Below, piece after piece: positions 1 to 9,792 of a stretch of DNA of 64,000 nucleotides. How positions within the stretch are numbered: position 1 is the first letter of the stretch; every line of letters begins with the position of its first letter. The notes beneath the pieces were generated by a model. The model saw only the letters and a program-made list of their open reading frames with translations. It was not told the DNA's origin and did not search any database. The position numbers were made by a program, and so were the translations under genes. This DNA comes from Streptomyces venezuelae (GTDB taxonomy: Bacteria; Actinomycetota; Actinomycetes; Streptomycetales; Streptomycetaceae), in the NCBI RefSeq assembly GCF_008642295.1, contig NZ_CP029190.1, forward strand, positions 5,067,501 to 5,131,500, read 5' to 3'.

Positions 1-1115
1 TTCTCGGCGTGCGCCGCGACGCATCTGCGGACGAGATCAAGAAGGCCTTCCGGCGGCTCGCACGCGAGCTGCACCCGGATGTGAACCCCGATCCCAAGAC
101 GCAGGAGCGTTTCAAGGAGATCAACGCCGCGTACGAGGTGCTGTCGGACCCGCAGAAGAAGCAGGTCTACGACCTCGGCGGCGACCCGCTGTCCTCCTCG
201 GGCGGCGGCGGCGCGGGCGGCTTCGGGGCCGGTGGCTTCGGTAACTTCTCGGACATCATGGACGCGTTCTTCGGTACCGCGTCCCAGCGCGGCCCGCGCT
301 CGCGCACCCGGCGCGGCCAGGACGCGATGATCCGCCTGGACCTGGAGCTGGACGAGGCCGCCTTCGGGACGACCAAGGACATCCAGGTCGACACCGCGAT
401 CGTGTGCGTGACCTGCTCCGGCGAGGGTGCCGCGCCCGGCACCTCGGCGCAGACCTGCGACATGTGCCGCGGCCGGGGCGAGGTCTCCCAGGTCACCCGG
501 TCCTTCCTGGGCCAGGTCATGACCTCGCGGCCGTGCCCGCAGTGCCAGGGCTTCGGCACCGTGGTCCCGACCCCGTGCCCCGAGTGCGCGGGCGACGGCC
601 GGGTCCGCTCCCGCCGCAACCTGACGGTCAAGATCCCCGCCGGTGTCGAGAACGGCACCCGGATCCAGCTGTCGGGCGAGGGCGAGGTCGGCCCCGGCGG
701 CGGCCCCGCCGGCGATCTGTACGTGGAGATCCACGAGCTGCCGCATCCGGTCTTCCAGCGGCGCGGGGACGACCTGCACTGCACGGTGACCATTCCGATG
801 ACAGCGGCGGCACTGGGCACCAAATGCCCGCTGGAGACGCTGGACGGCATGGAGGAGATCGACATCCGGCCCGGTACCGGGTCCGGCCAGTCGATCCCGC
901 TGCACGGCCGCGGTGTGACCCACCTGCGCGGCGGCGGGCGCGGCGACCTGATCGTCCACGTCGAGGTCACCACCCCGGCCAAGCTGGACGCCCAGCAGGA
1001 GGACCTGCTGCGCCAGCTGGCGAAGCTGCGCGGCGAGGAGCGGCCCATGGGGCAGTTCGCGCCGGGCCAGCAGGGGCTGTTCAGCCGGCTGAAGGACGCG
1101 TTCAACGGCCGCTGA
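1..1115 (+). CDS. dnaJ: Chaperone protein DnaJ (DnaJ2 type), 5' end cut by window
   Basis: Hsp40 co-chaperone that stimulates the DnaK ATPase. The window opens inside the J domain: the frame is open from base 3 (Leu-Gly-Val-Arg-Arg) and carries the HPD motif in ELHPDVNPD, so the true start lies upstream. A Gly/Phe linker ([11 protein letters not shown]) follows, then four CxxCxGxG-type zinc repeats ([32 protein letters not shown]) and the C-terminal substrate-binding domain. The GTG at base 9 is internal, not the start. Actinobacterial dnaJ2 normally follows hrcA, which would lie just outside the window. Confidence 0.95.
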   Translation, partial: LGVRRDASADEIKKAFRRLARELHPDVNPDPKTQERFKEINAAYEVLSDPQKKQVYDLGGDPLSSSGGGGAGGFGAGGFGNFSDIMDAFFGTASQRGPRSRTRRGQDAMIRLDLELDEAAFGTTKDIQVDTAIVCVTCSGEGAAPGTSAQTCDMCRGRGEVSQVTRSFLGQVMTSRPCPQCQGFGTVVPTPCPECAGDGRVRSRRNLTVKIPAGVENGTRIQLSGEGEVGPGGGPAGDLYVEIHELPHPVFQRRGDDLHCTVTIPMTAAALGTKCPLETLDGMEEIDIRPGTGSGQSIPLHGRGVTHLRGGGRGDLIVHVEVTTPAKLDAQQEDLLRQLAKLRGEERPMGQFAPGQQGLFSRLKDAFNGR

Positions 1116-1207
1116 CGCGCGCCGCCCACGCCGTGGCTGGCCGGTTACGCAACCGGACTATGCCAGGCGAATTGTGTGATTCGGTCTGGTGCGGGGGACA
1201 TGGCACG

Positions 1208-2350
1208 ATGCAGCTCATGTCCTCCGCGCTGAACGGTCTCTGCCCCTACCCGATCGTGCAGGCTCCCATGGCGGGCGGAGGTTCCTGCCCGCCGCTCGCC
1301 GCAGCCGTCTCCGCGGCCGGCGGGCTCGGCTTCCTGGCCGGCGGCTACAAGACCGCCGACGGCATGTACCAGGAGATCAAACTGCTGCGCGGGCTCACCC
1401 GGCGGCCGTTCGGCGTCAATCTCTTCATGCCGCAGACCGCCCAGGTGGACCCGGCCGCCGTCGAGGCCTACCGGGGCCAGCTCGCGGGCGAGGCCAGCTG
1501 GTACGAGGTCTCCCTCGCGGACGATGACATCGTTGGCACCAGCGACGACGGCTATGACGCAAAACTGGCCATTCTCACCGAGGACCCGGTCCCGGTCGTC
1601 TCCTTCACCTTCGGCTGCCCCTCGCCCGAGGCCCTCGGCCGCCTCCGCGCGGCCGGCACCCGCACCGTGGTCACCGTCACCTCCGTCGAGGAGGCCCGGG
1701 CCGCGCAGGCGGCCGGCGCGGACATCCTCTGCGTCCAGGGGATCGAGGCCGGCGGCCACCAGGGCACCCACCGGGACGACCCGGAGGCCGACTTCACCGG
1801 TGTGGGCCTGCTGTCGCTGGTCGGGCAGGTACGGGAGGCCGTGGCGCTGCCCATCGTCGCGGCCGGCGGGCTGATGCGCGGCTCGCAGATCGCCGGGGTG
1901 CTCGCGGCGGGGGCGGACGCGGCCCAGCTGGGCACGGCCTTCCTGGCCTGCCCGGAGTCCGGGGCGCACGCCCTGCACAAGAAGGCCCTGACCGACCCCC
2001 TGTTCGTCCGGACGGAACTCACCCGGGCCTTCTCCGGCCGCCCGGCCCGAGGCCTGGTCAACCGGTTCATGCGGGAGCACGGCCCGTACGCGCCGGCTGC
2101 CTACCCGGCGGTCCACCACCTGACCTCCGGGCTGCGCAAGGCCGCCGCCGCGGCCGGCGATCCGCAGGGCATGGCCCTGTGGGCCGGCCAGGGCCACCGG
2201 CTGGCGCGGTCGGTGCCCGCCGGACAGCTGGTGGAGGTGCTGGCGGCCGAACTGGCCGAGGCACAGTGCGCCTTGCGCACCCACAACACGCAGGACACGC
2301 AGGGCAGGCAGGGCAGGCAAGATACCGACAACAGCAGGAGTGCATCATGA
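1208..2350 (+). CDS. Nitronate monooxygenase-like FMN protein
   Basis: TIM-barrel flavoprotein of the nitronate monooxygenase (2-nitropropane dioxygenase) family, 380 aa, expected to oxidise nitronates with FMN. The N-terminus reads PYPIVQAPMAGGGSC. GIEAGGHQGTHR supplies the family's GG(H) loop, and VAAGGLMRG plus GADAAQLGTAF supply the phosphate-binding loops. The frame is open far upstream, but homology begins here; the ATG at 1217 is an alternative start. The tail (TQDTQGRQGRQ) is low-complexity, encoded by short CAGG-rich repeats. The stop overlaps the next ATG (ATGA), so translation is probably coupled to rsmE. Confidence 0.85.
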   Translation: MQLMSSALNGLCPYPIVQAPMAGGGSCPPLAAAVSAAGGLGFLAGGYKTADGMYQEIKLLRGLTRRPFGVNLFMPQTAQVDPAAVEAYRGQLAGEASWYEVSLADDDIVGTSDDGYDAKLAILTEDPVPVVSFTFGCPSPEALGRLRAAGTRTVVTVTSVEEARAAQAAGADILCVQGIEAGGHQGTHRDDPEADFTGVGLLSLVGQVREAVALPIVAAGGLMRGSQIAGVLAAGADAAQLGTAFLACPESGAHALHKKALTDPLFVRTELTRAFSGRPARGLVNRFMREHGPYAPAAYPAVHHLTSGLRKAAAAAGDPQGMALWAGQGHRLARSVPAGQLVEVLAAELAEAQCALRTHNTQDTQGRQGRQDTDNSRSAS

Positions 2351-3093
2351 CGGCCCCGGTGTTCGTGGTCGAAAAGGTCCCCGCGGGGCCGCAGTTCGTC
2401 CTGGACGGCCCGGAGGGCCGGCACGCCGTCTCCGTGAAGCGGCTCAACCCCGGTGAGGACGTGGTCCTCACCGACGGCCACGGCCGCTGGACGGAGGGCG
2501 TGGTCCAGGCCGCCGAGGGCAAGGACCGGCTGGTCGTCACGGACCTGCACACCATCGAGGAGGAGCCGGAGCCGGAGGTCCGGATCACCGTGGTCCAGGC
2601 CCTGCCCAAGGGCGACCGCGGCGAACTGGCCGTCGAGACCATGACCGAGACCGGCGTGGACGCCATCGTGCCCTGGCAGGCCGCCCGCTGCATCACCCAG
2701 TGGCGCGGTGACCGGGGCGCCAAATCCCTGGCCAAGTGGCGGTCCACGGCCCGGGAGTCCGGCAAGCAGTCCCGCCGGGTCCGCTTCCCGGAGGTCGAGG
2801 AGGCCCGGTCCACCAAGCAGGTCGCCCAGCTGCTGGCGGCGGCCGATCTGGCGGTGGTCCTGCACGAGGACCGGGACACCCCCTCCCGGGCCCTGGCCAC
2901 CGCCGAACTCCCCGCCACCGGCTCGATCGTGGTCGTGGTCGGCCCCGAGGGCGGGGTCTCACCGGAGGAGCTGGCCGTCTTCGCGGAGGCGGGCGCCCAC
3001 CCGTACCGGCTGGGCCGCTCGGTGCTGCGCACCTCCACGGCGGGCACGGCGGCGGTGGCGGTCCTGCTCGCCCGCACCGGCCGCTGGTCCTGA
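2347..3093 (+). CDS. rsmE: 16S rRNA m3U1498 methyltransferase RsmE
   Basis: SAM-dependent SPOUT methyltransferase that modifies U1498 in 16S rRNA; 248 aa, normal for the family. Seen are an N-terminal PUA-like part (LDGPEGRHAVSVKRL), the central VVQALPKGDRGELAVE, and the C-terminal trefoil-knot SAM site VVVVGPEGGVSPEE followed by LGRSVLRTSTA. The start is the ATG overlapping the upstream stop; the open frame extends upstream without homology. It sits in the conserved dnaJ-rsmE neighbourhood. Confidence 0.95.
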   Translation: MTAPVFVVEKVPAGPQFVLDGPEGRHAVSVKRLNPGEDVVLTDGHGRWTEGVVQAAEGKDRLVVTDLHTIEEEPEPEVRITVVQALPKGDRGELAVETMTETGVDAIVPWQAARCITQWRGDRGAKSLAKWRSTARESGKQSRRVRFPEVEEARSTKQVAQLLAAADLAVVLHEDRDTPSRALATAELPATGSIVVVVGPEGGVSPEELAVFAEAGAHPYRLGRSVLRTSTAGTAAVAVLLARTGRWS

Positions 3094-3099
3094 CCGGAC

Positions 3100-3128
3100 G
3101 ACGGACGGACAGACGGACGGACAGACGG
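3100..3128 (+). repeat. 12-bp tandem repeat in rsmE-HIT gap
   Basis: The unit GACGGACGGACA occurs twice and is followed by a partial GACGG. It lies between the rsmE stop and the HIT gene. No hairpin is evident, and it may be simple slippage-derived sequence. Confidence 0.6.
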
Positions 3129-3201
3129 AGGGCCTGCCGCGACGGAGCCGGATACGATGCGAGGCGACGCTCAGCGATCACCATCACGGGAGGCGACGGC
3201 C

Positions 3202-3561
3202 ATGGCCGGGGAACCGCAGGCGGACTGCCTGTTCTGCAAGATCGTCACGGGGGACATCCCGGCGACGATCGTGCGCGAGACGGACACCACGGTCGCGTTC
3301 CGCGACATCAACCCGCAGGCACCCACCCATGTGCTGGTGATCCCCAAGGTGCACTACCCGGACGCCGCCGCGCTCGCCGCGGCCGACCCGCAGGCCATGG
3401 TGGACGTCCTGCGCGAGGCCGGTGTGGTGGCGGCCGAGGAGAAGATCGACGGCCACGGCTACCGGATCGTGTTCAACACCGGCGCCGGCGCGGGCCAGAC
3501 CGTGTGGCACGCCCATGCGCACGTCCTCGGCGGTCGCGGCCTCGAATGGCCCCCCGGATAA
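3202..3561 (+). CDS. HIT family nucleotide-binding protein
   Basis: Small histidine-triad protein, 119 aa, of the HinT/PKCI branch, which typically hydrolyses nucleoside phosphoramidates or AMP-lysine. The N-terminal [13 protein letters not shown] and the C-terminal active site HAHAHVLGG (HxHxH) are both intact. The start is the ATG at 3202, preceded at about 8 bases by GGGAGG; the open frame upstream of it is not homologous. Same-strand neighbours are rsmE and RNase Z. The physiological substrate cannot be told from sequence. Confidence 0.92.
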   Translation: MAGEPQADCLFCKIVTGDIPATIVRETDTTVAFRDINPQAPTHVLVIPKVHYPDAAALAAADPQAMVDVLREAGVVAAEEKIDGHGYRIVFNTGAGAGQTVWHAHAHVLGGRGLEWPPG

Positions 3562-3589
3562 CCACCACACACATCCACGGATAACCACC

Positions 3590-4495
3590 ATGTCCGCACG
3601 CGAGTTCGTGGTCCTCGGCACCGCCAGCCAGGTCCCCACCCGGCACCGCAACCACAACGGGTACCTGCTGCGCTGGGACGGCGAGGGCATCCTCTTCGAC
3701 CCGGGCGAGGGCACCCAGCGGCAGATGCTGCGGGCCGGGGTGGCCGCGCACGACATCAACCGGATCTGCATCACGCACTTCCACGGCGACCACAGCCTCG
3801 GCCTGGCCGGGGTGATCCAGCGGATCAACCTCGACCGGGTCCCGCACCCCATCACCGCGCACTACCCGGCCTCCGGGCAGAAGTTCTTCGACCGGCTCCG
3901 GTACGCCACCGCATACCGCGAGACCGTCGTCCTGGAGCAGGAACCGGTGTCCGCGGACAGGGTGCTGGCGGCCGGCCCCCCGTACTCCCTGGAGGCCCGC
4001 CGGCTCTCCCACCCGGTGGAGTCCTTCGGCTACCGGCTCACCGAGCCCGACGGCCGGCGGATACGGCCCGAGCTGCTCGCCCGGTACGGCATCGCGGGCC
4101 CGGACGTGGGCCGCATCCAGCGCGAGGGTGTCCTCGGCGGGGTCACCCTCGAGCAGGTCAGCGAGCACCGGCCCGGGCAGAGCTTCGGCTTTGTGATGGA
4201 CACCCGGATGTGCGAGGGGGTCACCGCGCTCGCCGAGGGCTGCGACATGCTGGTGATCGAGTCCACCTTCCTCGACGAGGACGAGCACCTGGCCACGGAG
4301 CACGGCCACCTGACGGCGGGCCAGGCGGCCCGGGCCGCCCGCGAGGCCGGCGTCCGGCACCTGGTCCTCACCCACTTCTCGCAGCGCTACACGGACCCGG
4401 ACGAATTCGAACGCCAGGCCCGCCGCGCAGGCTTCGAGGGCGACCTGACCATCGCAGCAGACCTCCTCCGCGTCCCCCTCCCCAAGCGGGGCTGA
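3590..4495 (+). CDS. rnz: Ribonuclease Z-like metallo-beta-lactamase nuclease
   Basis: 301-aa protein of the tRNase Z branch of the metallo-beta-lactamase fold, expected to cleave the 3' trailer of CCA-less tRNA precursors. The zinc-binding motif HFHGDH is at residues 63-68, and the downstream ligands lie in the VMDTR, ESTF and LTHFSQRY segments. The N-terminal [14 protein letters not shown] matches the RNase Z opening. The start at 3590 lacks a strong ribosome site. A general MBL hydrolase is the alternative. Confidence 0.87.
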   Translation: MSAREFVVLGTASQVPTRHRNHNGYLLRWDGEGILFDPGEGTQRQMLRAGVAAHDINRICITHFHGDHSLGLAGVIQRINLDRVPHPITAHYPASGQKFFDRLRYATAYRETVVLEQEPVSADRVLAAGPPYSLEARRLSHPVESFGYRLTEPDGRRIRPELLARYGIAGPDVGRIQREGVLGGVTLEQVSEHRPGQSFGFVMDTRMCEGVTALAEGCDMLVIESTFLDEDEHLATEHGHLTAGQAARAAREAGVRHLVLTHFSQRYTDPDEFERQARRAGFEGDLTIAADLLRVPLPKRG

Positions 4496-4617
4496 CCGGC
4501 CGCGGACCCGCCGGAGGGGCGGGGCGGGCGTCTTCGGGGTGATGTGGGACACACTGTGTGGTGTGCCGCCGCCGGGTGGACGGGGCGGTGGTCTTCCAGC
4601 CGAAGGGGGAGTACACC

Positions 4618-5766
4618 ATGACCGGTCGGAACAGCAGAAACGGATCGCACGCAGCGGCGCGCACCGCCGGGCTGGACCCGCTGGGCGCGCTGCGCACACC
4701 GGTGGATCCGGACTGTGACGTCTTCCTGACCGGCACGGTCTTCCTCGACATCATCTTCACCGGCCTCGACTCGGCCCCGGTGCGCGGTACGGAGTCCTGG
4801 GCGCGGGGCATGGGATCCAGCCCCGGCGGGGTCGCGAACATGGCGACCGCGCTGGCCCGCCTGGGGCTGCGTACCTCCCTGGCCGCCGCCTTCGGTGACG
4901 ACCACTACGGCGAGTACTGCTGGGACGCCCTGGAACAGGGCGAGGGCATCGACCTGTCGATGTCGCGGACCGTGGCCGGCTGGCACAGCCCGGTCACCGT
5001 CTCCATGGCGTACGAGGGGGAGCGGACGATGGTCTCGCACGGCCACGAGGCCCCGCCCCCGGGCGGGCTGGGCCCGGGCGGCCTGGGTGCGGCCCCCGTT
5101 CCGGACGGCCTGCCGCGGGCCCGGGCGGCCGTGGCCTCCCTGACCCCGGGGCGCCGGGAGGCGTGGGTGGCCGAGGCGGCCCGCTCCGGGGCCCGGGTGT
5201 TCGCCGACGTCGGCTGGGACGAGAGCGGCTGCTGGGACCTGGACGCCCTCGCCGACCTGGAGCACTGCGAGGCGTTCCTGCCGAACGCGGGGGAGGCGAT
5301 GCGGTACACCCGCACCGAGTGCCCGCGGGCGGCGGCCCGGGCGCTGGCGGACCGGGTTCCGGTGGCGGTGGTGACACTGGGCGCCGAGGGCTCGTACGCG
5401 GTGGACGGCCGGACCGGGGAGACCGCGGAGGTGCCGGGCATCGCGGTGGACGCCCTGGACCCGACGGGCGCCGGCGACGTCTATGTGGCGGGCTTCGTCA
5501 CCGGCACCCTGGCGGGCTGGCCACTGGCCGACCGGCTGGCCTTCGCGGGACTGACGGCCGCCCTGTCGGTGCAGGAGTTCGGCGGCTCCCTCTCCGCGCC
5601 GGGCTGGGAGGAGGTCGCCCACTGGTGGCACTCCCAGGGCGAGCGCCCGGCCCGCTTCGCCTTCCTCCAGGACCTGCTCGGCCCGCAGCACGGCAGCCCG
5701 GCGGCCCCGTCCGCCGCCGCCCGCCGCCGGGCGGTCCCGACGATCGGCTTCCGGCACTCCGCCTGA
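4618..5766 (+). CDS. PfkB family carbohydrate kinase
   Basis: Ribokinase-like sugar or nucleoside kinase, 382 aa. The N-terminal glycine motif (GSSPGGVANMATALARLGL) and the C-terminal ATP/anion-hole signature DPTGAGDVYVAGF with the catalytic Asp are both present. The start ATG is preceded by AAGGGGGAG; the frame opens earlier without homology. About 40 residues precede the core and about 50 follow it. The sugar specificity cannot be assigned. Confidence 0.88.
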   Translation: MTGRNSRNGSHAAARTAGLDPLGALRTPVDPDCDVFLTGTVFLDIIFTGLDSAPVRGTESWARGMGSSPGGVANMATALARLGLRTSLAAAFGDDHYGEYCWDALEQGEGIDLSMSRTVAGWHSPVTVSMAYEGERTMVSHGHEAPPPGGLGPGGLGAAPVPDGLPRARAAVASLTPGRREAWVAEAARSGARVFADVGWDESGCWDLDALADLEHCEAFLPNAGEAMRYTRTECPRAAARALADRVPVAVVTLGAEGSYAVDGRTGETAEVPGIAVDALDPTGAGDVYVAGFVTGTLAGWPLADRLAFAGLTAALSVQEFGGSLSAPGWEEVAHWWHSQGERPARFAFLQDLLGPQHGSPAAPSAAARRRAVPTIGFRHSA

Positions 5767-5893
5767 GGGGGGTGTCCGCGGACCGGAAAAGCTCTCGGGC
5801 AACCTCCCGGGGCGTCGTACGCTTGGTATTCCAGAGGTCGTCGATCGGTGCGACCCCGCAGCGGGAGGTATGTGCAGGCCACAGAGCCGGCCC

Positions 5894-7981
5894 ATGACGC
5901 AGACACCCACAGCCCAGCCGCTCCTGCCGGGGCAGGCACGAGCCAATTTCACCGTTCCCGCCAAGCACCCGATGGTGACGGTGCTCGGCTCCGGAGACGC
6001 TCTGTTGCGCGTGATCGAGCGCTCCTTCCCGGAGGCCGACATCCACGTCCGGGGCAACCAGGTCAGCGCGGTCGGCGACGCTCGGGAAGTCGCCCTGATC
6101 CAGCGCCTGTTCGACGAGATGATGCTGGTGCTCCGCACCGGGCAGCCGATGACGGAGGACGCAGTGGAACGATCGATCGCCATGCTCCAGGCGAGCGAGA
6201 ACGGAAACGGCCCGGAGGAGACTCCGGCCGAGGTGCTCACCCAGAACATCCTCTCCAACCGTGGCCGCACCATCCGCCCCAAGACCCTCAACCAGAAGCG
6301 CTACGTCGACGCGATCGACAAGCACACGATCGTCTTCGGCATCGGCCCCGCCGGTACCGGAAAGACCTATCTCGCCATGGCCAAGGCGGTCCAGGCCCTG
6401 CAGTCCAAGCAGGTCACCCGGATCATCCTGACCCGGCCCGCCGTCGAGGCGGGCGAGCGGCTCGGCTTCCTGCCCGGCACGCTCTACGAGAAGATCGACC
6501 CGTACCTGCGCCCCCTGTACGACGCGCTGCACGACATGCTCGACCCGGATTCGATCCCGCGTCTGATGGCGGCCGGCACCATCGAGGTGGCGCCGCTGGC
6601 GTACATGCGGGGAAGGAGCCAGCCGCTCTTCACGAACGTCCTGACCCCGGACGGTTGGCGTCCGATCGGAGACCTCCAGGTCGGTGACCTGGTCGTCGGC
6701 TCGAACGGTGAGCCGACTCCGGTGCTCGGCGTCTATCCGCAGGGCGAGAGGGACGTCTACCGTGTCACGGCCCAGGACGGCTCGTGGACCCTGTGCTGCG
6801 GCGAGCACCTGTGGACGGTCAGGACGCGCGACGACAAGCGCCGCGACAAGCCGTGGCGGGTGCTGGAGACCCAGGAGATGATCGGCAACCTGCGCGCCGC
6901 GCACGCGCGCCGGTACGAGCTGCCCCTGCTCACCGCGCCGGTCGAGTTCCCCGAGCGTCCGGTCCCGATGGACCCGTACGCCCTGGGCCTGCTGCTCGGC
7001 GACGGATGCCTGACCGGCACCACCACGCCGTCGTTCGCCACGGAGGACACGGAGCTGGTCAGCGCCCTGGAGGCGGCCATCCCTGGCGTCTCCGTGCGCC
7101 ACAAGGGCGGGCCGGACTACGTCCTGAACCGGATCAAGGCGCCCGGTGACGTCGTCACCCTGGAGAACCCGGTCACCCGGGTCCTCCGCGAACTGGACCT
7201 TATCGGCAGCCGCTCGCACTCGAAATTCGTCCCGGACGACTACCTGTTCAACACGGCCGAGGTTCGCCTGGGCGTGCTACAGGGTCTGCTCGACTCCGAC
7301 GGCGGCCCGGTGCCGCAGCGCGACCGCACCTGCCGAGTGCAGTACTCGACCGCTTCCCTGGTGCTGCGCGACGACGTGATCGCGCTCGTGCAGTCGCTGG
7401 GTGGTGTCGCCTACACCCGGCGCCGGCCTGCCTCGGGCCGGAACCCCAGCACTGCTCTCGCCGCCCACCGGTACGACGCGCACGTGGTCGACATCCGGCT
7501 CCCCGAGGGGATCGAACCGTTCCGGCTCGCCCGCAAGCGGGACCGGTACCACGAGGCCGGTGGCGGCGGACGGCCGATGCGGTTCATCGACTCCATCGAG
7601 CCCGCCGGGCGTGAGGAGACCGTGTGCATCCAGGTGGCGGCGGAGGACTCGCTGTACATCACGCAGGACTACCTGCTCACGCACAACACGCTCAACGACG
7701 CGTTCATCATCCTCGACGAGGCGCAGAACACGAACCCCGAGCAGATGAAGATGTTCCTGACCCGCCTCGGCTTCGATTCGAAGATCGTCATCACCGGTGA
7801 CGTGACCCAGATCGACCTCCCCGGCGGCACCAAGTCGGGTCTGAAGCAGGTGCAGGACATCCTCGAAGGGGTCCCGGACGTGCACTTCTCCCGGCTCACC
7901 TCCCAGGATGTCGTCCGGCACAAGCTCGTCGGCCGTATCGTCGACGCGTACGAGCAGTACGACAGCCGAAACGGGAAGTAG
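5894..7981 (+). CDS. phoH: PhoH family ATPase containing an in-frame intein
   Basis: PhoH-like P-loop ATPase, 695 aa as translated and 338 aa after predicted excision of a 357-residue intein. The N-extein (241 aa) carries Walker A in FGIGPAGTGKTYLAMAKAV. The C-extein (97 aa) begins TLNDAFIILDEAQNTNPEQ, holding Walker B. Joined, the exteins restore the family motif YMRGR-TLNDAFIILDEAQ. The start chosen is the usual MTQTP; an in-frame ATG at 5870 lies immediately after GGGAGG, too close for a normal ribosome site. ybeY and a CBS membrane protein follow, the standard actinobacterial order. The cellular role of PhoH is poorly defined; links to RNA metabolism are inferred from ybeY and era. Confidence 0.95.
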   Translation: MTQTPTAQPLLPGQARANFTVPAKHPMVTVLGSGDALLRVIERSFPEADIHVRGNQVSAVGDAREVALIQRLFDEMMLVLRTGQPMTEDAVERSIAMLQASENGNGPEETPAEVLTQNILSNRGRTIRPKTLNQKRYVDAIDKHTIVFGIGPAGTGKTYLAMAKAVQALQSKQVTRIILTRPAVEAGERLGFLPGTLYEKIDPYLRPLYDALHDMLDPDSIPRLMAAGTIEVAPLAYMRGRSQPLFTNVLTPDGWRPIGDLQVGDLVVGSNGEPTPVLGVYPQGERDVYRVTAQDGSWTLCCGEHLWTVRTRDDKRRDKPWRVLETQEMIGNLRAAHARRYELPLLTAPVEFPERPVPMDPYALGLLLGDGCLTGTTTPSFATEDTELVSALEAAIPGVSVRHKGGPDYVLNRIKAPGDVVTLENPVTRVLRELDLIGSRSHSKFVPDDYLFNTAEVRLGVLQGLLDSDGGPVPQRDRTCRVQYSTASLVLRDDVIALVQSLGGVAYTRRRPASGRNPSTALAAHRYDAHVVDIRLPEGIEPFRLARKRDRYHEAGGGGRPMRFIDSIEPAGREETVCIQVAAEDSLYITQDYLLTHNTLNDAFIILDEAQNTNPEQMKMFLTRLGFDSKIVITGDVTQIDLPGGTKSGLKQVQDILEGVPDVHFSRLTSQDVVRHKLVGRIVDAYEQYDSRNGK
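6617..7687 (+). mobile_element. Intein with LAGLIDADG homing endonuclease domain in PhoH
   Basis: In-frame insertion of 357 residues starting with Ser1 (SQPLFTNVLTPDGWRPIGDL, block A) and ending DYLLTHN before a Thr +1 residue (block G). Block B is seen as CCGEHLWTV with His64, and block F as CIQVAAEDSLYITQ. Two dodecapeptide motifs, LGLLLGDGC (residues 123-131) and LQGLLDSDG (221-229), each keep an acidic residue, so a homing endonuclease may be active. The insertion lies between Walker A and Walker B of the host ATPase, five codons before the FIILDEAQ segment. Splicing residues Ser1, His356, Asn357 and Thr+1 are all present, so splicing is expected. GC content resembles the host gene. Confidence 0.95.
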
Positions 7982-7993
7982 AACAACAAGCGC

Positions 7994-8491
7994 ATGTCGA
8001 TCGACGTCAACAACGAATCCGGAACCGAAGTCGACGAGCAGGCGATCCTCGACATCGCCCGCTACGCGCTGACCCGGATGCGGATCCACCCGCTCTCCGA
8101 GCTCTCCGTCATCGTGATCGACGCGGAGGCCATGGAGCAGCTCCACATCCAGTGGATGGACCTGCCCGGACCGACGGACGTCATGTCCTTCCCGATGGAC
8201 GAGCTCCGTCCGCCGGCCAAGGACGACGAGGAGCCCCCGCAGGGGCTCCTCGGCGACATCGTGCTCTGCCCCGAGGTCGCCAAGCGGCAGGGCGAGGAAG
8301 CCCCGACGCAGCACTCCATGGACGAGGAACTCCAGCTCCTGACCGTCCACGGGGTGCTGCACCTGCTCGGATACGACCACGAGGAGCCCGACGAGAAGGC
8401 CGAGATGTTCGGTCTGCAGGCGGCCATCGTGGACGGCTGGCGGGCCGAGCGCGGCCTGACCGGTCCCTCGCCCGCGCCCACCGTCTCGTGA
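7994..8491 (+). CDS. ybeY: Endoribonuclease YbeY (rRNA maturation factor)
   Basis: Zinc-dependent single-strand RNase involved in 16S rRNA 3'-end maturation and ribosome quality control; 165 aa. The signature [11 protein letters not shown] (HxxxHxxxxxH zinc site) is intact, and [11 protein letters not shown] is the conserved central block. It lies 12 bases after phoH, with the start ATG lacking a strong ribosome site, so it is probably read from the same transcript. The stop overlaps the next GTG start. Confidence 0.96.
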   Translation: MSIDVNNESGTEVDEQAILDIARYALTRMRIHPLSELSVIVIDAEAMEQLHIQWMDLPGPTDVMSFPMDELRPPAKDDEEPPQGLLGDIVLCPEVAKRQGEEAPTQHSMDEELQLLTVHGVLHLLGYDHEEPDEKAEMFGLQAAIVDGWRAERGLTGPSPAPTVS

Positions 8492-9792
8492 CCGCCGCCC
8501 AGCTGATCACCGGGGCGGTCCTGCTGGTCATGGTGGCCTGGCTGGCCGCCTGCGCCGAGGCGGGCATCGCCCGGATCTCCGCATTCCGCGCCGAACAGGC
8601 CGTACGGGAGGGCCGCCGCGGCAGCGCCAAGCTGGCCCAGGTCGCCGCCGACCCCACCCGGTACCTGAACGTGGCACTGCTGGTCCGGGTCACCTGCGAG
8701 ATGGCCGCCGGCGTGCTGGTCACCTACGTCTGCCTGGACCACTTCGGCGAGAACTGGACCGCGCTGTTCACGGCCATCGCCGTGATGGTGCTGGTCTCCT
8801 TCGTCGCCGTCGGGGTCTCGCCCCGTACGATCGGCCGCCAGCATCCGCTGAACACCGCGACCGCCGCCGCGTACGTCCTCGTACCGCTGGCCCGGATCAT
8901 GGGCCCCATCCCGCAGCTGCTGATCCTCATCGGCAACGCCCTCACCCCGGGCAAGGGCTTCCGCAAGGGCCCCTTCGCCTCCGAGGCCGAGCTCCGCGCG
9001 ATGGTGGACCTGGCGGAGAAGGAGTCGCTGATCGAGGACGAGGAGCGCCGGATGGTGCACCAGGTCTTCGAGCTCGGCGACACGCTGGTGCGCGAGGTGA
9101 TGGTGCCGCGCACCGACCTGGTCTGCATCGAGCGCTACAAGACGGTCCGTCAGGCCACCACGCTGGCGCTCCGCTCGGGCTTCTCGCGGATTCCGGTCAC
9201 CGGCGAGAACGAGGACGACATCGTCGGGATCGTCTACCTGAAGGACCTGGTCCGCAAGACCCACATCAGCCGGGACGCCGAGACCGACCTGGTCTCCACG
9301 GCGATGCGGCCGGCGGTGTTCGTGCCCGACACCAAGAACGCCGGTGACCTGCTCCGGGAGATGCAGCAGGTGCGCAACCACGTCGCGGTGGTCATCGACG
9401 AGTACGGCGGCACGGCCGGGATCGTGACCATCGAGGACATCCTGGAGGAGATCGTCGGCGAGATCACCGACGAGTACGACCGCGAGATCGCGCCGGTGGA
9501 GGAGCTGGGCGAGGACCGCTACCGGGTCACGGCCCGCCTCGACATCACCGACCTCGGCGAGCTGTTCGGCCTGGACTCCTTCGACGACGAGGACGTGGAG
9601 ACGGTCGGCGGCCTGCTGGCCAAGGCCCTCGGCCGGGTACCGATCGCGGGCGCGACGGCGCTGGTGGAGCTTCCGGACGGGCGCTCGCTGCGGCTGACCG
9701 CGGAGGCCCCGGCGGGCCGCCGGAACAAGATCGTCACGGTGCTGGTGGAGCCGGTGAAGGCGACCGCCGACGACGAGGCGACCACCGCATGA
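8488..9792 (+). CDS. CNNM/CBS-domain membrane protein (hemolysin C family)
   Basis: 434-aa integral membrane protein of the CorC/HlyC/CNNM family, linked in other bacteria to Mg2+/Co2+ efflux. N-terminal hydrophobic segments ([20 protein letters not shown] and others) form the CNNM domain. A paired CBS module follows ([13 protein letters not shown] to [21 protein letters not shown]), then the C-terminal CorC_HlyC domain. The start is a GTG overlapping the ybeY stop (GTGA); the open frame upstream is the shadow of ybeY. The stop overlaps the ATG of the next gene. Confidence 0.93.
   Translation: MTAAQLITGAVLLVMVAWLAACAEAGIARISAFRAEQAVREGRRGSAKLAQVAADPTRYLNVALLVRVTCEMAAGVLVTYVCLDHFGENWTALFTAIAVMVLVSFVAVGVSPRTIGRQHPLNTATAAAYVLVPLARIMGPIPQLLILIGNALTPGKGFRKGPFASEAELRAMVDLAEKESLIEDEERRMVHQVFELGDTLVREVMVPRTDLVCIERYKTVRQATTLALRSGFSRIPVTGENEDDIVGIVYLKDLVRKTHISRDAETDLVSTAMRPAVFVPDTKNAGDLLREMQQVRNHVAVVIDEYGGTAGIVTIEDILEEIVGEITDEYDREIAPVEELGEDRYRVTARLDITDLGELFGLDSFDDEDVETVGGLLAKALGRVPIAGATALVELPDGRSLRLTAEAPAGRRNKIVTVLVEPVKATADDEATTA

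Noticed and set aside
404..1207. Upstream half of the open frame that contains the nitronate monooxygenase gene
   Set aside because: Overlaps dnaJ in another frame and translates to Arg/Pro/Gly-rich sequence; only the part from 1208 is homologous.
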